Positions 1-13,700 of a stretch of 64,000 bases of DNA are shown here, piece by piece. Both the position numbers and the translations under genes were made by a program. The DNA comes from Brasenia schreberi. Lineage: Eukaryota; Streptophyta; Magnoliopsida; Nymphaeales; Cabombaceae. The notes beneath the pieces were generated by a model that saw only the letters and a list, made by a program, of their open reading frames with translations, was not told the origin of the DNA and searched no databases. The stretch lies in NCBI GenBank assembly GCA_036023115.1, contig JAYKKT010000090.1, forward strand, positions 31,227,001 through 31,291,000, written 5' to 3'. How positions within the stretch are numbered: the first letter of the stretch is position 1; each line of letters begins with the position of its first letter.

Positions 1-279
1 GATGGACTCAAACCAATGGTCGAGAATAGAGATGTCAATATGGGCACCAAGAAATGTGTATATAGACATAATCCCCTTGGAATGCATCATATAGACAGTG
101 TTCTTTTACATATAGACATAATCCCCTTGTGGGCCAACTTCTCAAACAGCACATTCATATACACATTGTGGGCCAGGGAAAATGTGGGTCAGACAGGGTT
201 GGGCCACATTTTATATGGTCCTTGGCTTGTCTCATATATATATAGTTTTCAATTACATATATGTATAATTTTTTTTCAT

Positions 280-338
<59 letters not shown>

Positions 339-727
339 TTTTTATTACATGCATATGTGTATATGAATTATTGAAACCTATGGTTAGATTTGGATTTCAA
401 GCATATTTGGATTGGATCTTATATACCCACCCGATCTAATATTCAGCGGGCCAATCCGGCCCACTTCGCATTGGCCCAGCTTCAAATATGGGCTGGAATT
501 CTCTAGCCCACCCTGCATTTTTCCAAGACCGGGCCGGACCCCCGAGCCAAGCCCATATTGACATTTGTAGTCGAGAAGTATCAATAGATACACCTAGAAT
601 GACCTAATGCGTGCATGCACACACATATATGTGTGTATTCAAAATTTCAACAACCTAATAATAAAATTTCTCAATTACTTGACTTAGCTTTACAAACAAT
701 TGGACTTTAACACAAAACACTTCCAAT
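1..727. other. AT-rich flank, no gene seen
   Basis: No coding pattern is recognised here. The stretch is AT-rich, carries a pure AT microsatellite near 283-334, and contains a 20-base motif (67-86, partly repeated at 114-128) that recurs exactly at 1356-1375. Short reading frames crossing the microsatellite are Ile-Tyr repeats and are not genes. Confidence 0.6.
283..334. repeat. (AT)n microsatellite
   Basis: An uninterrupted alternating AT tract of about 50 bp, read directly from the sequence. Confidence 0.95.
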
Positions 728-1004
728 TCAAAAATAAACGTTGAGATTGGGTACTCGATGCCCCACACTCGCCCCCACGTCCAGAAGGAAGCCCACCTTG
801 CACCTGTCCTCACAGGAACCATGGCAGGTACAGGTACAAACTCGAGGTTGGGTATGCGGCCACGTACGCCATAAGACTGGCATATGCTTTACTTTTGGGT
901 AAAGCACAGAGGCTGAAACAACATGCACGCCTTGGGTATCGAACTCATGACCTTCAACACGTGAGTTGACCCCCTAACTGGGTGAGTAATTGCTCACTGT
1001 GCCA
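728..1004 (-). mobile_element. tRNA-derived SINE-like element
   Basis: Read on the minus strand, the block starts near 1004 with GTGGCACAGTGAGC, which resembles a pol III A box (TRGCNNAGYNGG). About 50 bases later it has AGTTCGATACC, close to the B box GGTTCGANNCC. A GC-richer tail runs to about 728. Head, spacing and strand fit a tRNA-derived SINE. I could not find a convincing poly-T or A end or a target duplication, so the limits are approximate. Confidence 0.5.
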
Positions 1005-1578
1005 CATATGTTCTTTGTAAGTTGATCATTATCTTATTTCATGACGAGAATCAGCTCGTCCCGGTTCCAAGTACCACAGCAGCTCCAAAGCCCTCCCAAC
1101 ACCTTTTCACAAAACACTGCTTTCAAACAAGTTTTGATCAAAACTCCCAACAAAACCTTTATCCACGAATTCCATGAATGTCTCAGATTTGCATATCACA
1201 ACCCTCTTTCTTAGGAAGTTGAATCTTTCAAGGAACCACGAATGAATCTTGGAAAAGAGAAGTGGGGTTACCGAACCAACTTAGTGTATGTTTGAGAGCC
1301 CTCTGGAAATCAGGGAACAGTGCAACCAGGATCCAGTCATACCGTCTGTGCCACACATAATCCCCTTGGAATGCATTATACATGGAAATATGCAATCTCT
1401 CTCAACACGCCGGATGACAAAATTATGACACGCAAAACTCCATTTCTTTTGTGAGAAAAATATGATTGGTGCAGTAATTTAGTGATACATCAATCTCCAG
1501 TCACCCAAATAAACAACAAACTCCACGCTGAAGTTGGCTTCATTGCAGCAGACATTAGGCAGAAGGGGAGAGAGGACT

Positions 1579-1710
1579 TCACAAGTTTGGAGCTTCAACA
1601 GTTGGGCCAGGGCGTGTATTTAGCAGAGGTTGAAGAGCTTTTACTACAATACTCATGTTAGGCCGGAATTCGGCTTCGTATTGCAGGCACAAAGCAGCAA
1701 TTGCACCCAT
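1579..1710 (-). CDS. PTI1: PTI1-like coding exon 7 (stop)
   Basis: Last coding exon, 132 bp, with acceptor CAG just above 1710 and stop TGA at 1579-1581. It encodes the end of the kinase C-lobe, including [16 protein letters not shown], and a short Pro-rich tail ending APNL. The same exon is duplicated in degenerate form near 38.3, 43.0 and 46.5 kb. Confidence 0.93.
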   Translation of the reverse strand: MGAIAALCLQYEAEFRPNMSIVVKALQPLLNTRPGPTVEAPNL

Positions 1711-4700
1711 CTGATATCACAATAATCAGGTCATATTAAACAAGATGACGACATTCTTCGTGTGTTAGAACAAACCTAAATTCAGAGGAACTCAAACAAG
1801 AACAAGACTTACGGTAGGATTATGCTTGAAAATCCAAGAAGGTGGTCAACTGGTCGAATATTTACACCTCCTAATGTTTCAGAAATGCATTCTCTTTATT
1901 TGTTTCAAATATATGAATCAGTCTCTAGCTTTCTCAACGTATATTTAAGCACCTCCCTAAGGTTAGGAATGAAATTTATGATTTTTTTGCAAAGCAAGTC
2001 CTCTTGTTGGCTTTCATGAGCTTTTGCCGGTAAGAGCGTTATACATTCTAAATCCCAAGTTTAAAATGTAATACTTGAAATTTTAGGTGGTCAATGGGCA
2101 GTAAGTTAGGCATGTTCTAGTAAACATAGTTTTTCATTTTTGAGAATTTCACATAAAATTAGTTAAAATGCTCTAGGAAGAAATGTGAAAAGGGAAATAA
2201 CGTACTGATGCAGCCTAAAAAAGAGAAAGGGAACGGACCTTTGCTACTGCCTTAGCAGGGTAGTTACCCTCCAGCCTAGGGTCCACGCATTGTCTCACCT
2301 TGTCTTCACTGAGTTTAGGTGTTGCCTGAAACAAATTATAACAAACGAATAGCACCAAGAAAGGTCATGAAAGCATGCATGGCAAGTGAAAGCAAAAAAG
2401 CATGGTTGAGAGGTTTGATTACCCATGTCACAAGACTTTGTTGTCCCCTCGGGAGTGTGTGATCGACAGGCTGGCGACCTGTCAAGAGCTCCAGAAGAAT
2501 GACACCGAAGCTGTAAATGTCACTTTTCAGAGTGAGCTGCCCAGTCATTGCATATCTGCAAAAAAACACAAAAGCTCATCCCGAGATAGATGAAAATGAC
2601 AAGTGGAAATATCCAACTATTGCACCTGGCCACTCCAAGAGTAGATGAATATAGGCTGGCAAAGTTAGAAAATTTATAATTTGGACATTAATCATTTGCA
2701 AAAAAAAATTAAGTTTTTCAGTCTTATGACTATCAATTGAAGCTAATCCAGCCCCAGTAAAGGCAAGTTCTACATATAGCAGGGAAGCTAAATTTCCAAA
2801 GAGAAGTCAAAGATGAACTACAAGGCGACTAACATTCTGAAAAATTGATATCATAAGATGATTAGCAGAAGAAACTAATGAAACAAGTCGGGTATGCTGG
2901 TATATTCGTAAGGAGTGAAAAGGAATCAAATCAAGAACCGCAGGATCAAGCATCCAAGGTTGATAACATTCAAAACCACAGAACTTCAAATCCAACCTGA
3001 TGGAGAACAAGTTGTTCCATTTCCAGACACGTTAACCTTGCCAAAATAATTCGTTCACAGGTTAAATGAACAGGCATTGCATCACAAGCAAAATGATGTC
3101 CATTTACCAGCTGAAGATGAAAGGTTAGCTACTTGCTTATCATCAGGCATGTATATGCATACATTTAGCATTCTTGCTATTTATAAGCTCTTTGCACCCT
3201 TCAAAATCTACGATGACATGAACTAATTGCACCAGTTAAGATGAAAAAATATTAAATAAAAAAGTCGTAGATACTTCATTCATGAGAAAAAATCTTTCTT
3301 GCTCCGATGTCCTTAACCTGCTTAGGACATAAAGTAGATAAGCTTGAAGGAGCCTAACATCTTTACTTATTATGAGCCAAGAAGGAGCCTAATATTAAAG
3401 CAACCAGGGAAAACCCAATGGATGGCACCCCTATAATGCTTTAGGCCAGTAATAATGTATGTGCCATTTAACTATTTGTAAGTAGTTATGGTCGTCATAT
3501 TTAAAGGATAATACTGAGCATTTCAACCCAAGATCCTTCCACCATTAGTACAAGCATACCATCTTCTCTATCTTTATAATGTTTTTCCTTGGTTTTAGAG
3601 CCTATTGGCTGGAGCTGTCACTCTTCATTCTTACCAAAATGACTCTCCGTTCCTCACTGTCAAAAGGTTTTGCTAATCCTTACCCTTCCATCTCTTAAGC
3701 CCCACCTTTTGAAGACTAATTTCTACCTTTTCTAAGTGATTACTTATAGAAATTGTTGGAGAAAGTTGAAGTCCTTTTAAATTCTTAGTTGTTTTAAGTT
3801 TAAGTTTAAAGCTTTTATCATGTATTTGTAGGTAGGTTCAGTCTTAAGTAATTCAGATCCCAATGGATCAGATTATGATCCATTCCATTAGGAATTGGGT
3901 TATGTTAGTCACTAATTAAGGGTATTTAGGACTTTTAAGTTAGATTAGTACTATAAAATCTGGTTTTGTAATTAGGTTAAATAGAATGAAGGAAACGTGA
4001 GAGACAGGTGACGGCAGCCAAGTGCGCCGACCTGCTCCTTCTTCCATTTTTGATGTATTTTCTTATTTCTTCAACTTTGATGATGATGTATTTTGCATAA
4101 ATCCATCATGGTATCAGAGTCTACCGTGGCCATCTAACATCAAGTGGAGAAAAGAAACAAAAAAGGGCCGAAATCTGCATTTTTGTGGCAGCAAACAACC
4201 AACTTAAGGTATGAATCTTTAGTACACTATCAAATCGTGAAAACACCTAGAATCATTCTACAAGGTATTACCTATTCTAAATGACACGGGCACCACTAGA
4301 CGTGTCTGTTTTTTGAAGTCTTTTGTTCAGCGGGAAAAGAAATTCTGCTACTTATATTAGTTGTTGGAGAAGACAATGGTGACAGCATAGACCTTGCAAT
4401 CAGTCCTATATGCAAGAACACATTCTGCCAGTGCTTGTGCCCCGACCAATGGACTTGTTGTTTTGCTCTCAGGCACCAAATAATCAAGACTAAGAGTGCC
4501 GACTGCTAGAGTCTATAATTGTCTTCGAGATATTGTTTGAGAAATCTATATCAAGAAATTCAAGATTCTTATAAAGATGAAAAGGATAAAGATTGTTAAT
4601 GGAAGTGAACACAGTTTCTTAGACAAAGGAGAATTGTTTCAAATCATATAAATGGCAAGAATTATCTTCAGTGGGCCCGTTCTATCGAACTGGCAATTAT

Positions 4701-7700
4701 GGCCAGGGGGCGATGGGATTACTTAACTGGTGATATACCTCAACCTCCAGTTACATATCCTCTTTATTTTCGATGGCGTAGGGAGAATGCACTAGTGAGT
4801 GAATGGATGATTCAATCTATGATACCTTCTATTGGTAGTACATTCATGTTTTTAGACACTGCTAGGGATATATGGCTAGCAGTACAGGAGGCCTATGCCC
4901 AACAGAAGAATATCGCTAAGAAATATGATCTCATAGAGAATATTAGGAAGAAGATCAGTTAGTGAGTACTATGCAGAACTTAGAGGTTTGGGAAGAATTA
5001 AAACTCTATTCCAAGATAAAGTGTCAGGGTTGCACACAAGAACGCAATGAGGAGTTTGAAGAACGAAAAATATTTGATCTCCTATGGGGTATCTCTTCAG
5101 AGTATGAGGCTGTAAAGAATAACATTCTCAGCAGAGAATAGCTTCTATCCTTGAGCACCATATACTCCCTCCTTCGAGAATAAGACAGAAAATATTTAGA
5201 GAAGGAAACCAAAATCAATTCAGAGACTTCTGCATTTGTAAGAATAAATACTTCGACTCCTCCTTTCTCTCGGGGAAGGGGAGGTTATGGACGTGGCAGG
5301 AGTAGATCTGGACTTACTTCTGAAGAAAATGATAAATTAACCTGTTCTTATTGTGGAAAGTCACGACATACTAAGGAAACATGTTAGGAATTAATTGGCA
5401 GACCTACTCATTTTTAGAACAGATCCAACATTCAGCAGTGATCAGAATGAGAAACAAAATACTCAAAACAATGCAACCTCATTGGCAGATACGAAGAAAG
5501 AGATTGAGTTGCTTAAAGCTCGTTTGACTGATTCACACTCTCCATATACGTCCTCCAATATTGATTCCCAAGAAGCTATGGCATATCCATTCTCATTTTT
5601 GACTCAGGGTAATATAAGTATTTCTCATTTTAGGATATGGGTTATTGATTCTGGAGTCACTGATCACATGATCAGTCGGAGAGACTTTTTTCATAACTAT
5701 GAGTTGACTCAGGAACAAATTAATATTACACTGGCAGATGACTCTCATACTCCAATAGTTGGAAAAGGAAGTATTACTACATCTTTTGGCATATTAAAAA
5801 ATGTTTTACATGTTCCAAATATATTAGTTAATTTATTGTCAGTCTTTGCTATGACTCAGGATTTGAAATATCGTATAATATTTGATTCTACTGGATGTTT
5901 CTTTAAGGAACTGAGGATAGTGAGGATCTTTCGTCAGGGTAGTGTGAGGAGAGGCCTCTACTTTTACGAGGATACTAAGGTAGCAGCCATGCAATCAACT
6001 GTCATTATAGAAAAACATAAGGAGGACATATCTCACTGGCACTAGAGACTAGGACATCTACCTTTATCTAAATTTAGGATATTAATACCTGAATTTAGTC
6101 ATTGTAATAATTTGAATTTGAACTGTGAAACATGTCAGAAGGCAAAACACCATCGTATTTTTTTTCCTTTAAGTGAAGAGAAATCCTCCATTCCCTTTAA
6201 AATTGTTCATTCAGATATTTGGGGTCCTTGCTCTACTACTTCCTTGCATGGATATAAGTATTTTATCTCATTCATTGATGATTGTACTAGATTGACTATG
6301 ATATATCTCATGAAAACTAAAGATGAAGTAAAGAATATTCTTCCTATATCCTGTCAGTTTGTGCATACTCAATTTCAGCATACTATAAGAGTTTTTCGCA
6401 GTGATAATGGGGTGAGTTTATGTCTCAATCACTCTACTCATATTTTCTAGATCATAGAATTTTGCACCAGACCTCATGTGCCTATTCTCCTCAACAAAAC
6501 GGTGTCATTGAAAAAAAATTGACATATTTTAGAAGTCACTAGAACTCTTTTAATTGGGTATAATGCTCCAAAATGTTATTGGGGTAAAGCAGTTTTGACT
6601 GCAGTTTTTCTTATAAATTATATGCCAAGTAGAGTTCTCTATGGCAATACTCCATTTCATTCATTATGTTCTTCCCAAAAACAATTTCATCTACTCCCAA
6701 GAGTGTTTGGATGTACATGCTTTATTCATATTCATCATGGCTTAAGGGATAAACTAGATGCAAGATTGATCAAATGCATCTTTTTGGGATACTCCTCTAC
6801 CGAGAAGGAGTACAAGTGTTACGATCTTCTCAAAAGAAAATTATATGTTACAATGGATGTTACCTTCCATGAAGATACATCATTTTATAATATGCAGGAA
6901 GTTTTCTCATTAGATATACAGTCTCCACATGTAATATCACTTCCACCAATTGAAACTCAACCAGTACATGAAGAAGAAGGGGGAGGAGATGATACTCTCT
7001 CAAGAGAAGAAATGGCAGGTATATACCAGAGGTGAAAGAAACGCCTTTCTCCCACAAGAGTCAATCACCCTAGATCATAATCCTCACCCTGAATCAGATC
7101 TAACTCCTACTCAGGTAACCTCTCAGAATTTAGATAGTGAATTGGGTGATTTACCTATTGCAATTGGAAAGGGAAAACGTAAAATTACAAAATACTCATT
7201 GAAAAAATGGTATCATATTCTAATTATCCTAGAGAATATCAGTTGTTTGTGATGAATGCAGATACTACTCATATTCCAAGAATATTTGAAGAGGCAAAAC
7301 AACATACAAAATGAAAGGCGGCAATGGAAGAGGAAATTTCAGCCTTGATATAAAACAAGACCTAGGAATTGACTGATCTACCTTTAGAAAGGAAGACAGT
7401 GGAATGCAAGTGGGTATTCTTTGTAAAGTATAAGGCTGACGGGAATATAGAAAGATATAAAGCAAGGTTAGTAGCTAAAGGTTAGAGTCAGTCATACGGC
7501 ATAGATTACATAGAAACATTTGCTCCAGTGGCGAAGATGAACACCATCAAAATTATTCTAAGCTTGGCAGTAAATAAAGGATAGGAATTATGGCAGTTGG
7601 ATGTTAATAATGTTTTTCTTTAAGGAGATCTTATGGAAGACATTTATATGGACCTACCACCTGGGTTTGTTTATGGATAAAAGCTGGGTAAGGTATGCAA

Positions 7701-10700
7701 ATTAAAGAAATCAATTTATGGTTTGAAACAATTCTCACAGGCATGGTTTGAAAAATTCAGTGATGGTGTCATGAATTTGGGTTTTAAGCAATGTGTGAGT
7801 GATCATACACTTTTTATCAAGCAAGATTAGAAAACTATTGTGTTATTGGTATATGTTGATGATATCATCATTGCAGGTGACGATACTGAAGGTATAATCG
7901 ACCTAAAGAAAAGACTAAGCATATTATTTGACTTGAAGGATTTGAGAATATTACATTACTTCCTGAAAATAGAAGTAATTCATAAAAATGATTGCTTATT
8001 TTTAAGTCAAAGGAAATATATCCTAGACTTACTGAAGGAAACAAAAATGGACGATTGTCGAATATGTTCTATTCCTATGGAGATACCTAAGGAAGATAGT
8101 AATAAGTTTGTAGAACCATATGAGGATGTTGGCAAGTACCAGAAATTAGTGAGAAAGTTGATATATGTTACTATTACACGACCTGACATGAGCTTTGCAG
8201 TTGGATATGTAAGTAGGTGGATGTGTTGTCCATCTAAACATCATATGAGCATACATTAAGTACTTAAAATCCTCAATTACTTATGGCTTATTATATACTC
8301 CACATTCATCACTCGATATAAAGATCTATTGAGATGCTTATTGGGCAGGCTCAAGAACAGATAAAAAATCAACATTGGGTTATGTGGTATGTTTAGGAGG
8401 TAACATCATATCTTGAAAAAGTAAGAAGCAATCTGTGGTGGAAAGGTCAAGTGTAGAGGCAAAGTATCGTGCTATTACCCTAGGCATGTATGAAGGTCTA
8501 TGGATTATATCACTTCTAGAAGAAATTGGGTTTAGAGGAAATACTCCAATTACTTTCTTTAGTAATAGTAAAGTTGCCCTTCAAATACCCCTAAATCCTG
8601 TCTTTCATTAAAGAACTAAACACATTGAAATAGATTGTCACTTTATCGGAGAAAAAATTTCCCAAGGTATCTTCAACCTGGTCTATGTATGCTCAGAAGA
8701 TCAATTGACATATATCTTCACTAAACCAGTTTCAGTAAATGGACTTCAGAAAGCACTTGTTTAGTTGAGAATTACAAGTCTTCAAGATTCAACTTGAGGG
8801 GGCGTGTTGGAGATCAAGTTGAAGTCCTTTTAAATTCTTAGTTGTTTTAAGTTTAAGTTTAAAGCTTTTATCATGTATTTGTAGGTAGGTTCAGTCTTAA
8901 GTAATTCGGATCCCAATGGATCAGAATTGGGTTATGTTAGTTACTAATTAAGGGTATTTAGGACTTTTAAGTTAGATTAGTACTATAAAATCTGGTTTTG
9001 TAATTAGGTTAAACAGAATGAAGGAAACGTGAGAAACAGGTGACAGGCAGCCAAGTGCGTCAACATGCTCCTTCTTCCATTTTTGATGTATTTTCTGATT
9101 TCTTCAACTTTGATGATGATGTATTTTGCATAAATCCATCAGAAATAATTTAAAGATCTGACACTTTCTTTTTGTATATGTTGCTGCCCTAATATTTAAA
9201 CTAGTAAATTAGGAGGAAACACGTTATTGACCTAAAACACTTACATTAACCAGCATTTCCCATGCACTATAGTTCCCACAAGTTAATTTTCTTCACAAAA
9301 CTGCTTATACCTTGACATTGACAATTTAAACGAGGCTTTTGACAAGCTAGATGAAATCCTAGGATTAAATTTACAGAAAAGCCACTGAAACATGAAAAGT
9401 TGAGCTTTTGCTACCCCCCAACACACAGCAACATATGTACATATGTCCAAAAATATATATGTGTGCACGTACATAGATACATGGATAGATTGGTTCATCC
9501 TCTTCACGTTGAATATTTATTCTCTCCATCCCTGGATTCCAATATGTTGACAGCTTTCTGATTCTATCAAATAGTTCAACCAGTACACTTCACAATCCAG
9601 GTATCCATGTCTCAAGATCAGAAGTAATACATTCCAAAATCCATTCTGTAGGCCTACCAGAGTCTCTAGGATGATTTTTGCTCTCTACCTTTGCTGTTTC
9701 CGCTTTACCCTATACCAACATATCAACAACAAAAAACATGAAAATCTAGGGGGCAAATGAAAGCTTTTCCACATCGAACACACAGAAAGCAGAGGTAAAT
9801 GCAGTTTACCAGTTGAAGACCTTCATGTATGTAGCATAGAAGAGACAGGTATAGGAAATGTCACAGATATGCTTAGTACAGGAGAAGATTTCAAGATTAG
9901 AACTGAGTGATATAGTTATACGTACACAATATATGTACATTTGAACTTAAACTCACAATCAACAATGACAAATCACTGAATTCATACCAAGAGCATTAGC
10001 TCAACTGGCAGGCCGCTCTAACACCCTTCTTCTGGTGGGGAGTTCGACTCCCAGCGAGGTGCATGTGTGAGAGAGTGTTAGGCTTCGGCCTCCCTTCTTA
10101 CAAAAAGAAGAAGAAAACACTGAGTTTCATATTAAAAATGCACAATCTCGAGCAAGAAACCATAAAAGAGTGAATGACAAATGCTAGGAAATGCATCCAA
10201 ATAAAATAAAGGATCAAAATTAGGGATAATGAAAGAAACTGGATGCATCGAAATGGTAGTATCTGACATAAGTTGACTAGGGTAATCTAGTGGCAGCTGT
10301 CTACTGTCCTACTTAATATTGTGGGATCTCTCTGCCTGCCAACTGAAGTAGCCACAGGCCTCATTAGCCAATGTAGAAGGAAGTAGAGACTTTGTGACAC
10401 CCAACTGAGGTCAGGAAGTCAATTACCCCTTTGCATCTAGAAAGGGTCTGGACAAATCCAGAACAAAGAAACATGCATCAATGAAAGTGAATGTCTTCAC
10501 ATATCACAATAAGGCAACTGTGGTCATACACATGATGGAGCATATTCAGCAAGCTTATTCAAACTGGAGCTTACTCTGGGGCATGATATCCAAAAGTTCC
10601 TAAGACTCGAGTAGAATGAAGTCGTGCTGCCATATCAGGAGCCTGATTTGATAAGTCAAAATCGGATATCTTAGCTATATCATCTTCAAATAACAGAATG

Positions 10701-13700
10701 TTGCTGGATTTTATGCCACGATGGATAATTTGAGGCTGTGTTTTTTCATGTAGATATTCAAGTCCTTTTGCAGCACCTACAGCAATTTTCACCCGCTGCA
10801 CCCAACTTAAGACTGGACCAGGTTGAGCACCTTTGACACCTTTCCGACCTGCACCATGAAATCATATTTTCTATCAGAACTCCGGTTGTGTACGTACTAG
10901 AAAAAAATTCAATGCAAAGTGGAAGTTTTCTGCCTTAAGAAGAAAAAGAAACAGTAGAACAAAATGCTAGAAGAATAGGGTTTTCTTTAAATTCTTGGTT
11001 ATAGGGTACATATGTAATTCTCATTGTTGTTTGCTCTCCCTTTTCTTTGTATTTTTCCTTCCTTTTGTTTACCTTTTTGTAGTATATTGTTCTTAGTATA
11101 GCAGAACGGCTGCTCTAACTATAACAGCCATTGTTCTTCCTCGGTACTCCTTATCCTATAGCTGTTGCATTGCATAAAGGGTGGTAAAGAATTTGTTGAA
11201 AATGTAAGTTGATGTTCTTTTATTTTGGATTCTTTTAGCTATTTGGTTGTTTTGTGGACTGCAGACATCGTTCCTGTTCTCATTTACATACTGCTTGGCT
11301 ATTAAGAGTGGATTATATTTGTCAACAGTGGTCTTTGCATTTTTTGACGACTTATTACATCATGTTGTATCTAACTCTTTTTCAGATACATTTGGATAGT
11401 TAATTGGAGCTTTGTTTTAGGAGCTTTGGCACATTTTTACAGGATTCTTCGTGATCTTTATTCTTCTTGTAGTTTTTCATCTCAAGGTCAGTGCTCTATC
11501 TGTTTTGTGTTCTAAGATGAAAGAAAAGGGTAAATTGGTGCAGTTACCATACAAAAAGTTCTTATTTCAAGGACTTTATTAATGATATAAATAAAGAACG
11601 GGGCAAGGCTAGAGATCAAAGTCCCCGTTCCGTCTCCATTTCAAAACCTTGCCTCCATTCCCATCACCATCCCATGACGGAGACCAAGAAGGTTGTTGAA
11701 TAATCAGCAATGAACGAAGAAGCAAAGCTAATCACACAGAGGAAGAAATTGGAAATCGGGTTCAGTCCCTTTAACACACGGCTGCCCTCTCTCTTTCTTT
11801 ATTGTTCTTACTTATTTTGGTCTGCTAATGTTTATAATACAGCACATAAAGGAAAAAGACTACATTGCCTCTAATAAGTGACTCCTAATTTAAGGAACCT
11901 TTAAAACACTAGCTTAATACATGGTTTGTAACGACTAACACAAACTCTATTATAACACTCCCTTAAGTTGGGACGAAGATACTTTGAGTTTCCAACTTAC
12001 TAAAGAGTTTCTCAAGTCTTCCCTTTCCTAGGGATTTGGTTAAGAAATAAGCTCACTGTTCTTTTGATCGTACATATATCATCTGAATGATTCCTTAATT
12101 TACTGCATCTCTTATGAAGTGACAATCTATTTCAATATGCTTAGTTCTCTCATTATATAGTGGATTCATAGTTATTTGAATTCTTGCCTTATTGTTACAA
12201 TAGAATAAAATTGACTCTTTAGTGAATATATACAGTTCTACAAAAGTGTTAGAAAGAAACAATAAAGAATGATCTAGCTTATATTGAGTTAACTACTAGC
12301 ATGGCACATGATAGGGCTGGAAACAAAGAATCCATGTAGTCGATCCCATGTAGTACGGGAAAAGACTTAGTTATTGTTGTTGTAGTGTGTACCAAGTTCT
12401 TGTAGTAGAGATTTTAGCCATATTGTTTCAGAGACTCCTAGTGCAACCACCCTATACTTTGCTTCGGCAGATGACCTTGCAACTATAGTTTGCTTTTTAC
12501 TCTTCCAAGAGACTATGTTACCCCACCATCGTTAGATACCCTGAGGTTGACCTTTTATGATGAAGAGATCCGGTCCAATCAATATCTCTATATACCTCCA
12601 CATTTAGATGATCATGAGTTGTATATGTTAGACCACATGTGACCATTTCCAGGAGTGTGTTTTAAGTATCTCAATATTTATCTCATAATGTTCATATGAG
12701 ATCTGGTAGGGCAATGCATAAACCGACTTACCATACTTATAACATAGGAGATATCTTGACGTGTGATAGCTAAATATATGAGTTGTCCCACTAACTTTTG
12801 ATATTTACCATCCTCCTCTAATTGTTCATTAGTATTGACACTCAATTTTAAACTGCTATCCATAGACACATTCGCTAGTTTATACTCTAACATGTGAGTA
12901 TCCTTTAGTAGGTCCAAATTATATTTCCTTTGAGTTAGGAATATGTCCCTTGTGTTCCTCAATACTTAAATTCCCAAGAAATAATAAAAAGGTCCTAGAT
13001 CTTTAATATCAAACAAGTTAAGCAATTGACCTTTTTATAAACATTTGTTGATATATGAATGTTGAAGCGGCCAAGTCACAAATCGTCAACATGTCGATCG
13101 AATTGTCAACATACTAACACATTAAAATATGGATGTTCCAAGTCAAGAACACACAACTTGAGTCAAGAAAGAGACAAATAAACAAGTCAAAAGGTTGTGC
13201 AAGACAACTTGATTTTGATTTATTGATGGAGTGATGCTCTATTTATAGAGTAATATGTAAAACAAGTGAGAGAAGAGAGTAGTAAGGAGAGGGCCAACTG
13301 CATTCAGTTGTTAGGGATCAGGTCTTCACAAAGGCTATATTAACTAGCCATTGGAGAGCCCTCATCCTCAATGGCTAACTGGATGGCCAGGGCCCTAGCC
13401 CTAATGGCCCTTGCTATAGTACCTAAACATGGGTCGGGCCCTAGTGTCCCGTCCTATTATATGTTAACACTCCTCCTGAAACTTTCGTGAAATGTTTATA
13501 TGACCACTATAAGGATTCTCATAACTCTTAGTGCTATAAAAAACTGAAATAATTTTCAACTTGATGTTACTATAAGTTTTAATTCTTCTAGTAAAACTTA
13601 TCCTTGGCTATCAATCTAGCTTTATGTCTCTCTATATTACCATTACTATGAGTTTTAATTCTGTAAACCCATCTACATATAATAATTTTCTTATCCTTGG

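Larger units (their letters stand above)
3754..9141 (+). mobile_element. Copia-1: full-length, decayed Ty1-copia element
   Basis: 5,388 bp with LTRs at 3754-4108 and 8805-9141, both starting TGTTGGAGA and ending CATCA. A perfect 5-bp target duplication GAAAT lies at 3749-3753 and 9142-9146. The primer binding site TGGTATCAGAG begins right after the left LTR at 4109, matching initiator-Met tRNA. A purine tract TTGAGGGGGCG precedes the right LTR. Domain order gag, protease, integrase, RT, RNase H is that of Ty1-copia. Many stops and frameshifts break the polyprotein, so it cannot be autonomous. The LTRs differ by roughly a dozen substitutions and one indel of about 20 bp. Confidence 0.95.
2556..10574 (-). 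other. PTI1-like coding intron 4 (8.0 kb)
   Basis: Lies between exon 5 (acceptor TTTTGCAG) and exon 4 (donor GTAAGC). It contains a complete copia retroelement (3754-9141) and a plus-strand SINE near 9989-10115. The remaining approximately 2.5 kb has no recognisable coding content. Confidence 0.9.

Noticed and set aside
16..336. 106-codon plus-strand frame
   Set aside because: The C-terminal half is Ile-Tyr translated from an AT microsatellite, and the rest has no motif.
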